Below are positions 44,477 through 53,322 of a stretch of DNA of 64,000 bases, in pieces. Below the pieces are notes generated by a model. The model saw only the letters and a list, made by a program, of their open reading frames with translations. It was not told where the DNA came from and searched no databases. Numbering within the stretch: position 1 is the stretch's first letter; each line of letters opens with the position of its first letter. The DNA comes from Tissierellia bacterium (lineage in GTDB: Bacteria; Bacillota; Clostridia; Tissierellales; Tepidimicrobiaceae), in assembly GCA_012839745.1 (NCBI GenBank), contig DUMS01000081.1:1-64000 (forward strand), given 5' to 3'. A program made the position numbers and the translations under genes.

Positions 44477-45031
44477 GTGATTAAAAGAAACCATTTGCTT
44501 AGTTTAGTTAGTTTCATCATGGTTTTATCAGTTGTATTATCAGGTTGTAGTAGCAAAGAAACTGGAAGTGATATTAATTATCCAGAGAAGCCCATTACTG
44601 TATTACAAGGGTTCAAACCTGGCGGGGGTAGCGATACTTTAGCTCAACTAACACAACCTTATTTAGAAAAAATTCTAGGGCAAACATTTGTTAATCAATA
44701 TATACCAGGTGCTACTGGAGCAATTGCTTGGACAGAACTTTGCAAAAAAACTAAGAATGATGGATATACGCTTAGTATCACAAATACTCCTATGCTTATG
44801 ACAAACTATATTATGAATGAGGAAATAACATATACTATAGAAGAATTAGATCCAATTGCTAATGTTGTTACTGATCCAGGTGTGATAGTTGTAGGTAAAG
44901 ATAGTAAATATGAAACCATTCACGATTTTTTGGAAGATGCAAAAGCTAATCCAGGGCAGGTTACTGTTGGAAATTCTGGAGTAGGCGGAGATGATTTCTT
45001 TACAACTTTGTATGATACAAGTGTATGTTAG
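44477..45031 (+). pseudogene. Truncated tripartite tricarboxylate transporter binding protein (TctC/Bug)
   Basis: The first ~178 residues are a good TctC/Bug lipoprotein: signal and lipobox LSGC, YPEKPITVLQGFKPGGGSDTLAQL, GATGAIAW, LDPIANVVTDPGVIVV, then KANPGQVTVGNSGVGGDDFF. It then runs into VC and a stop. The family is about 320 residues, so the C-terminal lobe is missing. About 20 bases on, the sequence becomes the C-terminal half of TctB in another frame. An internal deletion of roughly 0.6-0.7 kb explains both. The ribosome site AAGGAGGA and the sigma-54 promoter are intact, so the stub may still be expressed but should not bind substrate. Confidence 0.75.
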
Positions 45032-45350
45032 TGAAACGAAAATTGCTAAAGCAAATAGAATTCAAAATAAAGAACCAGGGGAAGAAAAAGATGACAGCGA
45101 AGAAAAATTTGAGCCTATAAATTATAGACAGGCAATAATATTTACTATTATGATTGCAGCTTACATATTCCTTCTGGAACCCATAGGATATTTTATAATA
45201 ACTCCAATTTACATAGTTTCTACTTATATTTTTCTAAATGCAACAAAAGTAAGAAATATAGTCTTTATATCAATAGGATTCACGGCATTTGTATACTTTT
45301 TGTTTGTTGTATTTTTGAAATTACCAATTCCTATGGGGTTATTGCAATAA
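44991..45350 (+). pseudogene. N-terminally deleted tripartite transporter small permease (TctB)
   Basis: The frame from ATG 44991 first reads out-of-frame tctC sequence, then from about 45033 becomes a charged linker and three hydrophobic segments ending VYFLFVVFLKLPIPMGLLQ, the typical TctB C-terminus. TctB proteins are about 150-170 residues with four or more segments; the first part is lost at the junction with tctC. The ORF could be translated as a fusion artefact by re-initiation, overlapping the tctC stub by 41 bases. The intact tctA follows 12 bases later. Confidence 0.7.
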
Positions 45351-45362
45351 GGAGGGTAAAAG

Positions 45363-46880
45363 ATGATATTTGAAAATTTATTACTGGGTTTAAAAAATGT
45401 AATGTCAATTTCAAGTCTTTTGTCAGTCATTATTGGAACAGCCTTAGGATTATTTGTAGGAGCCATGCCTGGATTGTCAGCAACAATGGCTATTGCTCTT
45501 TTATTGCCAATTACTTTTGGAATGAATCCTGCTACTGGTATCAGTATGTTAGCTTCTCTATACATGGGAGCTATGTATGGAGGCTCAATAGCTGCTATAC
45601 TAATAAAAACTCCAGGTACACCTGCAGCAGCAGCAACAGTAATGGATGGATATCCATTAATGCAGCAAGGGAAAGCTGGAAAGGCTCTTGGAGTTTCATT
45701 AGTTGCATCTTTAATAGGCGGAGTTTTGTCTAGTATAGCTTTATTGACTATTGCGCCTGCTTTAGGAAACTTAGCACTTCAATTTGGACCTGTAGAGCTC
45801 TTTGCTGTTGCTGTATTAGGAATCACTATAATTGGATCATTATCTCAAGGATCCACACTATTAGGACTTTTATCGGGTGCTATTGGTCTATTATTAGCTT
45901 TAGTGGGAATGGATCCTATAACCGGTACTCCAAGGTTTACATTTGGATCAATTTATTTATTCTCAGGAGTTCCTTATACAGTAGCATTAATTGGACTTTT
46001 TTCTATACCACAAGCTATTAAACTAATTCAGAGAGATGAAGAGGAAAAAAAGACAATAAGTAAATTTACAGATAGAATGTTGCCAACATTGCAAGAATTA
46101 AAATTAATGATTCCAAATACTATTAGGTCGTCTATTATAGGTATCGTAACAGGTATTATACCAGGAACTGGTGGAGATACTGCTTGCTGGTTTGCTTATA
46201 ATGAAGCAAAAAGATTTTCAAAGGATAAGGATAAATTCGGAAAAGGCAGCATAGAAGGCCTATCAGCTGCTGAATCAGCAAATAATGCTGTGGTTGGTGG
46301 AGCTTTAATACCTACTCTTACTTTAGGAATTCCAGGCAGTTCTGCAACAGCTATAATTATGGGTGGGCTTATGGTACACGGAATTATGTCTGGTCCTACA
46401 CTTATGACAGAGTATGCAGATGTTACATATACATTAATATGGGCTTTGATGATTAGCAACATTGCAATGTTCGCATTGGGGCTTTTATTTACTAGATTAG
46501 CAATAAACGTAACAAAAATAAGTGATAAAGTGCTGGCACCTATAATAATTGTTCTATGTGTAATAGGTTCCTTTGCTATAAATAATAGTATATTTGATGT
46601 TTACCTAATGTTTGCATTTGGAATCTTAGGATATTTTATGAACAAGATAAATATGCCTACAGCACCTATGGTAGTTGGGATGATTTTAGGACAGATGTTG
46701 GATACAAGTTTACATCAATCTTTGCTAATAGGCCAAGACAGTTGGGCAGTGTTCATTAAGAATCCTATTTCAGCAGCATTATTGTTTATTGCTTTAGTTT
46801 CAATATTGCAGTCAACACCTTTGTTTTCAATAATTAAGAGAAAGATAAAGTCTAAAAAAAGCGATGAAGCTTTAGGCTAA
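45363..46880 (+). CDS. Tripartite tricarboxylate transporter large permease (TctA)
   Basis: The 505-residue membrane subunit with about twelve hydrophobic segments. Diagnostic motifs are GLFVGAMPGLSATMAIALLLP, MYGGSIAAILIKTPGTPAAAATVMDGYP and the second-repeat GIIPGTGGDTACWFAYNEAKRFSK, plus TLGIPGSSATAIIMGG. ATG 45363 follows AAGGAGGG. It looks intact, whereas its partners TctC and TctB are broken, so the system can work only with parts from elsewhere. Confidence 0.92.
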   Translation: MIFENLLLGLKNVMSISSLLSVIIGTALGLFVGAMPGLSATMAIALLLPITFGMNPATGISMLASLYMGAMYGGSIAAILIKTPGTPAAAATVMDGYPLMQQGKAGKALGVSLVASLIGGVLSSIALLTIAPALGNLALQFGPVELFAVAVLGITIIGSLSQGSTLLGLLSGAIGLLLALVGMDPITGTPRFTFGSIYLFSGVPYTVALIGLFSIPQAIKLIQRDEEEKKTISKFTDRMLPTLQELKLMIPNTIRSSIIGIVTGIIPGTGGDTACWFAYNEAKRFSKDKDKFGKGSIEGLSAAESANNAVVGGALIPTLTLGIPGSSATAIIMGGLMVHGIMSGPTLMTEYADVTYTLIWALMISNIAMFALGLLFTRLAINVTKISDKVLAPIIIVLCVIGSFAINNSIFDVYLMFAFGILGYFMNKINMPTAPMVVGMILGQMLDTSLHQSLLIGQDSWAVFIKNPISAALLFIALVSILQSTPLFSIIKRKIKSKKSDEALG

Positions 46881-46896
46881 ATTATAGGAGGTTAAG

Positions 46897-48555
46897 ATGG
46901 TGGATCTTAGGAGTAAGAATATGTTAGATGGCCTTTCAGGAGCTTATCCTCGTAGCATATATAAGGCTATGGGGTACGAAGAGAAGGACTTTAAGAAACC
47001 TTTAATTGGTGTGGTTAATTCTTGGACAGAAGCTAATCCAGGACATGCACATCTTAGACAATTAAGTGAATATGTAAAAAGAGGAATTTGGTCTAATGGT
47101 GGAATGCCTGTAGAATTCAACACTATAGCACCATGCGATGGCATAGCACAGGGCAAAGGGATGCATTATATTCTACCTAGTAGAGATATCATATGTGCAT
47201 CTATAGAGTTAATGGTAGAAGCCAATCAATTCGATGGATTAGTAATGCTTTGTTCATGCGATAAGATAGTGCCAGGAATGCTTATGGCAGCTGCTTCTTT
47301 GAATTTGCCTACTATATTTTTGACTGGCGGTCCAATGGAGCCTTATACACACAATGGCGAAGATTTAATTCTAAGTGATGTCAAAGAAGCCATGGGAAGA
47401 TTTAAAGCAGGAATTATTGATGAAAAGGAGTTTAAAACAATTGAAGATCAAACATGCCAAACCTGTGGAGCTTGTGGCATGATGGGCACAGCTAACACTA
47501 TGGGGACTGTTGTAGAAGCTATGGGGTTGTCACTTCCAGGTTGTGGAACAATTAGTGCAGTAGCTTCAGCAAGGCTAAGACTTGCAAAGATGACAGGTGA
47601 AAGAATAGTTGATATGGTAAGGGAAGGCTTAAATTCAAATAAGATAATGACTAAAGATAATATAGAGAATGCCATTAAATACATATTGGCAATTGGTGGA
47701 TCATCAAATGCTATACTACATATACCTGCTATAGCAAAACAGTTAGGCGTGGAATGTAATATTGAGTTATTTGATAAATTGAGTAGAGAAACTCCTTTAT
47801 TAGCAAAATTCAAACCTGCATCGAAATATACATTGAAAGACTTCCATAATGCTGGTGGAGTACAGGCTTTGCTTAAATCATTGTCACCAAAACTTAATCT
47901 TAATGTTTTAACGGTTACAGGTAAGACTATTGGTGAAAACCTAGAAAAAGTAGACTTTATCGAAACTGATGTTATACGTAGCTTAGACAATCCTTTAGCT
48001 TCAGAAGGAGGAATAGCGGTTTTAAAGGGAAATTTAGCTCCTAAAGGAGCAATAGTAAAGCAATCAGGAGTATCAGATAAAATGATGGTTCATAGAGGAC
48101 CTGCTAAAATTGCGAATTCGGAAGAAGAAGTAAGAGAACTATTGCTTAATGGCAGAGTAAAGCATGGCGATGTATTAATAATTAGATATGAAGGCCCTAA
48201 AGGTGGTCCAGGGATGAGAGAATTATCTATTCCTGCAGCCTTATTAGTTGGAATGGGATTAGGCGATTCTGTTGCTATGGTTACTGATGCAAGATATTCA
48301 GGAGCAACTAGGGGCCCATGTATTGGTTATGTAACTCCTGAGGCTGCTGATGGTGGGCCTATAGCCATTGTTGAGGAAGGAGATATTATAAGCATAGATA
48401 TCCCTAATAGATCTATTAATATTGAAATTTCTGATGAAGAAATAAATGATAGATTATCAAAGTGGAAGTACGAACCAAAGAAAGAGTTAAAAGGTTTTTT
48501 GAGAACATATCAAAAGATTGTAAGTGCTGCAAATGAAGGAGCTACTATCTATTAA
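46897..48555 (+). CDS. IlvD/Edd-family dehydratase
   Basis: An iron-sulfur dehydratase of 552 residues that removes water from 2,3-dihydroxy acids. Cluster Cys are visible in [13 protein letters not shown] and [18 protein letters not shown], and the C-terminal [48 protein letters not shown] is family-typical. It may be a true dihydroxyacid dehydratase (IlvD), but no ilvB/C/E genes are near; instead it is in an operon with a UxaA-type dehydratase and a LarA-like protein, which favours an aldonic-acid or related sugar-acid dehydratase. ATG 46897 after AGGAGG; 16 bases after tctA. Confidence 0.88.
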   Translation: MVDLRSKNMLDGLSGAYPRSIYKAMGYEEKDFKKPLIGVVNSWTEANPGHAHLRQLSEYVKRGIWSNGGMPVEFNTIAPCDGIAQGKGMHYILPSRDIICASIELMVEANQFDGLVMLCSCDKIVPGMLMAAASLNLPTIFLTGGPMEPYTHNGEDLILSDVKEAMGRFKAGIIDEKEFKTIEDQTCQTCGACGMMGTANTMGTVVEAMGLSLPGCGTISAVASARLRLAKMTGERIVDMVREGLNSNKIMTKDNIENAIKYILAIGGSSNAILHIPAIAKQLGVECNIELFDKLSRETPLLAKFKPASKYTLKDFHNAGGVQALLKSLSPKLNLNVLTVTGKTIGENLEKVDFIETDVIRSLDNPLASEGGIAVLKGNLAPKGAIVKQSGVSDKMMVHRGPAKIANSEEEVRELLLNGRVKHGDVLIIRYEGPKGGPGMRELSIPAALLVGMGLGDSVAMVTDARYSGATRGPCIGYVTPEAADGGPIAIVEEGDIISIDIPNRSINIEISDEEINDRLSKWKYEPKKELKGFLRTYQKIVSAANEGATIY

Positions 48556-48569
48556 GGGGGATAGACAAC

Positions 48570-48836
48570 ATGTATAAAAAGATGCTTATAATAAATGAAA
48601 AAGATAATGTTGGAGTTTTACTAGAAGATTGTAAAGCAGGCGAAGTTTGTCGTTATAGGGATATAGATGTAAAGGCTCTAGAAGATATTCAATTTGGCCA
48701 TAAAATAGCATTAAAGGATATGTCTAGTGGAGACATAGTCTATAAATATGGAGAAGAAATAGGATATGCACTAGAGAATATAGCAAAAGGACAGTGGATT
48801 CATAATCATAACATGGGTTGTAGAAGAGGAAAATAG
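48570..48836 (+). CDS. UxaA-family dehydratase, small SAF-domain subunit
   Basis: An 88-residue SAF domain that corresponds to the N-terminal part of altronate/galactarate dehydratases; in several bacteria this is a separate small subunit. Visible landmarks are KDNVGVLLEDCKAGE, the IQFGHKIALKDMSSGDIVYKYGEEIGYALENIAKGQWIHNHN pattern with the GHKIA and HxHN residues. It lies 12 bases before the large subunit, so the two work as a pair. Confidence 0.88.
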   Translation: MYKKMLIINEKDNVGVLLEDCKAGEVCRYRDIDVKALEDIQFGHKIALKDMSSGDIVYKYGEEIGYALENIAKGQWIHNHNMGCRRGK

Positions 48837-48848
48837 GGGGCGACAGTT

Positions 48849-50012
48849 ATGCAATTTATGGGTTATAAAAGAAAAAACGGACAAGTCGGAGTTAGAAATT
48901 ATATAGGTATTATTCCTTCTGTATTTTGTGCAAATAGAGTGGCTAAATTAATTGCAGAGCAAGTAGAAGGTGCAGTTTATTTAAATCATCCTGTGGGATG
49001 CAGTCAAGTGGGTGAAGATTTAGAAATTACAGCAAGAACTCTAATTGCCATGGGTAACCATCCTAATATTGCTGCTGTATTAGTGGTTGGGTTAGGATGT
49101 GAAAGATTTACACCAGATGAATTTGTAAGAAGAGTTTCAAAATCTCTTAAACCTGTTGAAAAAGTAGTAATTCAAGAAGAAGGGGATACTTTAAAAGCAA
49201 TTGAAAAAGGTGTGAGAATAGCAAAAAAATGGGCAGCAGAATTTTCGATGCAAGAAAGAGTTCCTTGTGATATAAAAGATTTGATTGTTGGTGTAAAATG
49301 TGGAGGTACCGATGCTACATCTGGAATAGCTGCTAACCCAGCGGTAGGAGTAATGTCAGATTTGGTTGTAGATAATGGAGGTACTGTTTTATTTTCTGAA
49401 GTTACTGAGTTGCTGGGAGCAGAACATATTTTGGCAGATAGAGCAGTCAGCGAAGAAGTAGCTAATGATATTAGAAATACTATTCTAAAAACGGAAGATA
49501 AGCTGAGGGAAATAGGAACAAAAAAAGAGTTTTGTCATAGAGGAGCACTAATATCTACTGGAAATTTTGATGGTGGAGTAAGCTCAGTGGTAGAAAAAGC
49601 CTTAGGTGGAATATATAAATCAGGTACAAGGCCTATTGAAGGTGTGGTAGGGTATGCTGAAAAACCAGAAAAGCTGGGTGGAGTATATTTAATGAATTCC
49701 CCAGGTCATGATGGTGAAGTTGTAACAAGTTTTGTTGGTGGAAGCGCACAAGTTATTGTATTTACTACAGGTAGAGGTACTCCTACAGGATTTCCATTTG
49801 TTCCGGTAATTAAGGTTACTGGTAATTCTTATACATTTGAAAAGATGAATGAGAACATTGATATAAATGCTGGTACTATAATTAGCGAGGGTGAAAGTAT
49901 TGAATCAAAAGGGAAAGAAATATTCAATTTTTTAATTGAAGTTGCTTCAGGTAAAAAGACTAAAGCAGAAATATTAAAGCATGATGAATTGTTCTGTATA
50001 ACTAGGGTTTAG
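48849..50012 (+). CDS. UxaA-family dehydratase, large subunit
   Basis: The 387-residue catalytic part of a D-altronate / galactarate-type dehydratase. Family stretches are FMGYKRKNGQVGVRNYIGIIPSV, HPVGCSQVGED, VGVKCGGTDATSGIAANPAVG and GRGTPTGFPFVPVIKVTGN. Several conserved Cys (GCSQ, GLGCE, VKCGG) likely hold the iron or cluster. The split form and the neighbours leave the true substrate open; related split proteins act on sugar acids or sulfonated acids. ATG 48849 follows AGGGGGCG. Confidence 0.87.
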   Translation: MQFMGYKRKNGQVGVRNYIGIIPSVFCANRVAKLIAEQVEGAVYLNHPVGCSQVGEDLEITARTLIAMGNHPNIAAVLVVGLGCERFTPDEFVRRVSKSLKPVEKVVIQEEGDTLKAIEKGVRIAKKWAAEFSMQERVPCDIKDLIVGVKCGGTDATSGIAANPAVGVMSDLVVDNGGTVLFSEVTELLGAEHILADRAVSEEVANDIRNTILKTEDKLREIGTKKEFCHRGALISTGNFDGGVSSVVEKALGGIYKSGTRPIEGVVGYAEKPEKLGGVYLMNSPGHDGEVVTSFVGGSAQVIVFTTGRGTPTGFPFVPVIKVTGNSYTFEKMNENIDINAGTIISEGESIESKGKEIFNFLIEVASGKKTKAEILKHDELFCITRV

Positions 50013-50052
50013 CAATTAACGATTAAAAAATGTTAGCAGTGAGGGGAAAACA

Positions 50053-51321
50053 ATGGATATTTTTGAAAAGCTATTAGGAGATGTGCCTATACCAAAATTT
50101 GTAAAGGTTAGACAGAATTTTGAGAGACCTAAAATAGAAAACCTAGAGGAGGAAATAACACAACAACTTAAAAATAAATCATTTTTAAATAAAGTTAATA
50201 AGGGAGATAAAATTGCTATAACTGCTGGTAGTAGGGGTATAGCAAATATAAATAGAGTTATTAAGGAAGTTGTAAGAAATATTAAAGAGGTTGGAGGAGA
50301 ACCTTTTATAGTTCCCGCCATGGGTAGTCACGGCGGTGCTAATGCAGATGGGCAAATTAAAGTTTTATATAGTTTAGGGATAACAGAAGAATTTTGCGGA
50401 GCTCCAATCAGGTCTTCTATGGAGGTAGTAGAATTAGGCAAAACTAAAAATGGATTACCTGTATATATGGATAAGTATGCCAATGAAGCCGATGGTATTG
50501 TAGTAATTAATCGTATTAAACCTCATGTTGGATTTCGTGGACCTTATGAAAGTGGCATAGTGAAGATGATAACCATTGGATTAGGGAAGCAAAAAGGTGC
50601 TGAAGTTTGTCATCAATTAGGATTTGGAAAAATGGCTACAAATTTACCTGAAATAGCTAGTGTAGTTATTGAAAAGAAAAATATCATATTTGCCATGGGA
50701 TTATTAGAAAATGCTTATGATGAAACATATAAAATTGTAACTATGAATAAAGATGAAATTTTAGACTTAGAACCTATGCTACAAGCCGAATCTAAAAGGA
50801 TGACAGCAAAAATTTATTTTGATAAGTTTGATGTTTTAATTGTAGACGAAATAGGAAAGAATATTACGGGAACTGGCATGGATACAAACACTATAGGTAG
50901 ATATCATACTCCTTATGCTACTGGGGGGCCTGAAATTAAAAAAATAGTTGTTCTAGATTTAACTGATGAATCCCATGGTAATGGAAATGGTATTGGGTTG
51001 GCAGATTTTACGACAAGAAGATTTTTCAATAAGATGAAATTTGACCAAACATATCCAAACTCTATTACATCTACTGTTCAAAAGACAATAAAAATTCCTA
51101 TGGTTTTAGACACAGATAAGCTTGCCATACAAGGTGCAATAAAGACTAGTAATTTAGAGGATAAAACTAAAGTTAAAATAGTAAGAATCAAAAATACTTT
51201 AAAATTGGAATATATATTCATTTCGGAAAGCTTAATAGAAGAAGCTAAAGCAAATCCTAATTTAGAAATATTAAGCGAACCAGCAGAATTAAATTTTGAT
51301 ATAAATGGAAATCTTTTTTGA
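50053..51321 (+). CDS. LarA-like (DUF2088) nickel-pincer-type isomerase homologue
   Basis: A 422-residue protein of the lactate-racemase N-terminal-domain superfamily. The phosphate/cofactor loop is PAMGSHGGA, and the region NRIKPHVGFRGPYESGIVKMITIGLGKQKGA carries His and Lys at the places where LarA binds its nickel-pincer nucleotide. The C-terminal half (DLTDESHGNGNGIGLADFTTRRF) is unlike classic lactate racemase. So it is probably a racemase or epimerase of a 2-hydroxy acid feeding the dehydratases of the operon, with cofactor made by larBCE elsewhere (inference). ATG 50053 follows GAGGGG; last gene of the sigma-54 operon. Confidence 0.75.
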   Translation: MDIFEKLLGDVPIPKFVKVRQNFERPKIENLEEEITQQLKNKSFLNKVNKGDKIAITAGSRGIANINRVIKEVVRNIKEVGGEPFIVPAMGSHGGANADGQIKVLYSLGITEEFCGAPIRSSMEVVELGKTKNGLPVYMDKYANEADGIVVINRIKPHVGFRGPYESGIVKMITIGLGKQKGAEVCHQLGFGKMATNLPEIASVVIEKKNIIFAMGLLENAYDETYKIVTMNKDEILDLEPMLQAESKRMTAKIYFDKFDVLIVDEIGKNITGTGMDTNTIGRYHTPYATGGPEIKKIVVLDLTDESHGNGNGIGLADFTTRRFFNKMKFDQTYPNSITSTVQKTIKIPMVLDTDKLAIQGAIKTSNLEDKTKVKIVRIKNTLKLEYIFISESLIEEAKANPNLEILSEPAELNFDINGNLF

Positions 51322-51427
51322 TAAAATTATATAAGGTGTTCATCGTAACAGAAAGCTAATAGAATAATTTTATGATTGCATAGTAAAAATAGGTAATATA
51401 AATAACAGATGATAAAAAATAGAGATA

Positions 51428-51464
51428 ATACTCCCTTCATATGATAAATATGGAAGGGAGTATT
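51428..51464 (+). terminator. Terminator after the sigma-54 operon
   Basis: AATACTCCCTTCATAT pairs with ATATGGAAGGGAGTATT around GATAA with one mismatch; weak T tract but a very strong stem. Confidence 0.75.
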
Positions 51465-51535
51465 ATATTATGTTATAATATAAAAAGCTAATAAGGGGAA
51501 ACTTATGGTAAATAATGAATTATAGGAGGTTTGGC

Positions 51536-53227
51536 ATGGATTATATAGAAAAATACAAATACTGGGTAACGAATGAATTTTTTGATGCTGACACAAAAAA
51601 GGAGCTGGAAGCTATTAAGGATAACGAAGAGGAGATAAAAAGCAGATTTTACAAGGACTTAACCTTTGGAACTGCTGGGTTGAGAGGGATTATTGGTGCT
51701 GGCACCAATAGAATGAATAGATATACTGTAGCCTTAGCCACCCAGGGATTGGCAGATACCATATTGGGGAAGGAAGGCAATGCCAAGGATAGGGGAGTGG
51801 CAATAGCCTATGATGTAAGGCATTTTTCCAGGGAATTTGCAGATATAGCAGCAAGAGTTCTGGCAGCCAATGGGATAAAGGTATATCTATTTGATGATAT
51901 AAGGCCAACGCCTTTACTGTCCTACACCATTAGGAAGCTAAACACCATTTCAGGAATAGTTATAACTGCCAGCCATAATCCAAAGGACTATAACGGATAT
52001 AAGGTCTACTGGGAGGAAGGGTCTCAAATACTAGACGATATAGCAACAGAAATACTTAGTAATATAAACAAAATAAAGGATTTTTCAGATATTAAGCTTA
52101 TAAGCCTAGAAGAGGGACTCGAAAATGGACTTGTAGAGTATATTGGTAAGGAAATAGACGAACAGTACATAGAAGATGTAGTGAATTCAAGCCTAAGAGA
52201 TGATGTGGATAAGAATATAAGTGTAGTATACAGCCCCCTCAACGGAACAGGAAATAAACTTGTAAGAAGAGTTCTTAAGGAAAGAGGATTTACTAACGTA
52301 TTTGTAGTACCTGAACAGGAAAACCCGGACCCAGATTTTAAAACAGTAGGCTACCCAAACCCTGAGGATGTAAAAGCCTTTGAGTATTCTGAAAGGTACG
52401 GAAAGGAAAGGAATGCAGACATACTATTGGCTACAGACCCTGACTGCGACAGAGTAGCATGTATGGTCAAAGATAAAAGAGGAGAATTTGTACCCCTAAA
52501 TGGAAATCAGATTGGTTCATTGCTGGTAAACTATATATTGTCTTCAAGGCATGGATCAGGTACTATTCCCCAAAATGCTGCTATAGTGAAGAGTATTGTA
52601 ACCGGAGACTTAAGCAAGGCTATAGCAGAAAAATATAATGTAAAAACCATAGAAACACTGACAGGATTTAAGCATATATGCGGTAAGGCCAATGAATTTG
52701 ACAGAACCGGGGAATACACATTTATATTTGGATATGAAGAGAGCATTGGGTATGTATACGACACATTTGTAAGGGATAAGGATGGAGTCATATCATCAAT
52801 GCTAATAGTTGAAATGGCAGCATATTATAAAAAACAGGGAAAAACGCTACTGGATGTATTGGAAGAGCTATACAATGAGCATGGGTATTATTTGAACAAT
52901 CTCATATCAATAGTTCTTGAAGGCATAGAGGGAAGCGAAAGGATTCAGCGCATAATGGAATCCTTCAGAAATAATCCTATTACTGAAATTGGGGATATGA
53001 AACTTATAAACACTATTGATTACTTAAAGGATGAGACTGATACTCCTAAATCAGATGTGTTAAAGTACTACTTTGATGATGGTTCCTGGTATGCCATTAG
53101 GCCTTCAGGAACGGAGCCTAAATTGAAAATATATATCTATTCAAAGGGAAATGATAATTTCTTGGCTGAGAAGAAGATAAAGGATATTGAAAAGAGAGTT
53201 ATGGAGAAAATAGAATCTGTGAAATAG
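51536..53227 (+). CDS. Alpha-phosphoglucomutase / phosphomannomutase
   Basis: Moves phosphate between C1 and C6 of hexoses. The 563-residue protein is the long PgcA-type form: FGTAGLRGIIGAGTNRMN, catalytic phosphoserine near residue 146 in VITASHNPKDYNGYKVYW, metal loop ATDPDCDRVACMV, sugar loop FGYEESIGY and phosphate loop RPSGTEPKLKIY. ATG 51536 lies after AGGAGG; the track start 51515 precedes it. It makes glucose 1-phosphate, the precursor of UDP-glucose for the glucan synthase downstream. Confidence 0.92.
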   Translation: MDYIEKYKYWVTNEFFDADTKKELEAIKDNEEEIKSRFYKDLTFGTAGLRGIIGAGTNRMNRYTVALATQGLADTILGKEGNAKDRGVAIAYDVRHFSREFADIAARVLAANGIKVYLFDDIRPTPLLSYTIRKLNTISGIVITASHNPKDYNGYKVYWEEGSQILDDIATEILSNINKIKDFSDIKLISLEEGLENGLVEYIGKEIDEQYIEDVVNSSLRDDVDKNISVVYSPLNGTGNKLVRRVLKERGFTNVFVVPEQENPDPDFKTVGYPNPEDVKAFEYSERYGKERNADILLATDPDCDRVACMVKDKRGEFVPLNGNQIGSLLVNYILSSRHGSGTIPQNAAIVKSIVTGDLSKAIAEKYNVKTIETLTGFKHICGKANEFDRTGEYTFIFGYEESIGYVYDTFVRDKDGVISSMLIVEMAAYYKKQGKTLLDVLEELYNEHGYYLNNLISIVLEGIEGSERIQRIMESFRNNPITEIGDMKLINTIDYLKDETDTPKSDVLKYYFDDGSWYAIRPSGTEPKLKIYIYSKGNDNFLAEKKIKDIEKRVMEKIESVK

Positions 53228-53229
53228 GG

Positions 53230-53264
53230 AAAACCTCCAGGATGATAAATCCTGGAGGTTTTTA
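53230..53264 (+). terminator. Terminator after the phosphoglucomutase gene
   Basis: AAAACCTCCAGGAT (53230-53243) and ATCCTGGAGGTTTT (53249-53262) are exact complements, followed by T residues. Confidence 0.9.
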
Positions 53265-53322
53265 TATGTATAAAAAAAGTTCCTAAGTACAAAATAGATT
53301 ATATCACTATTATGTTAAGGGA

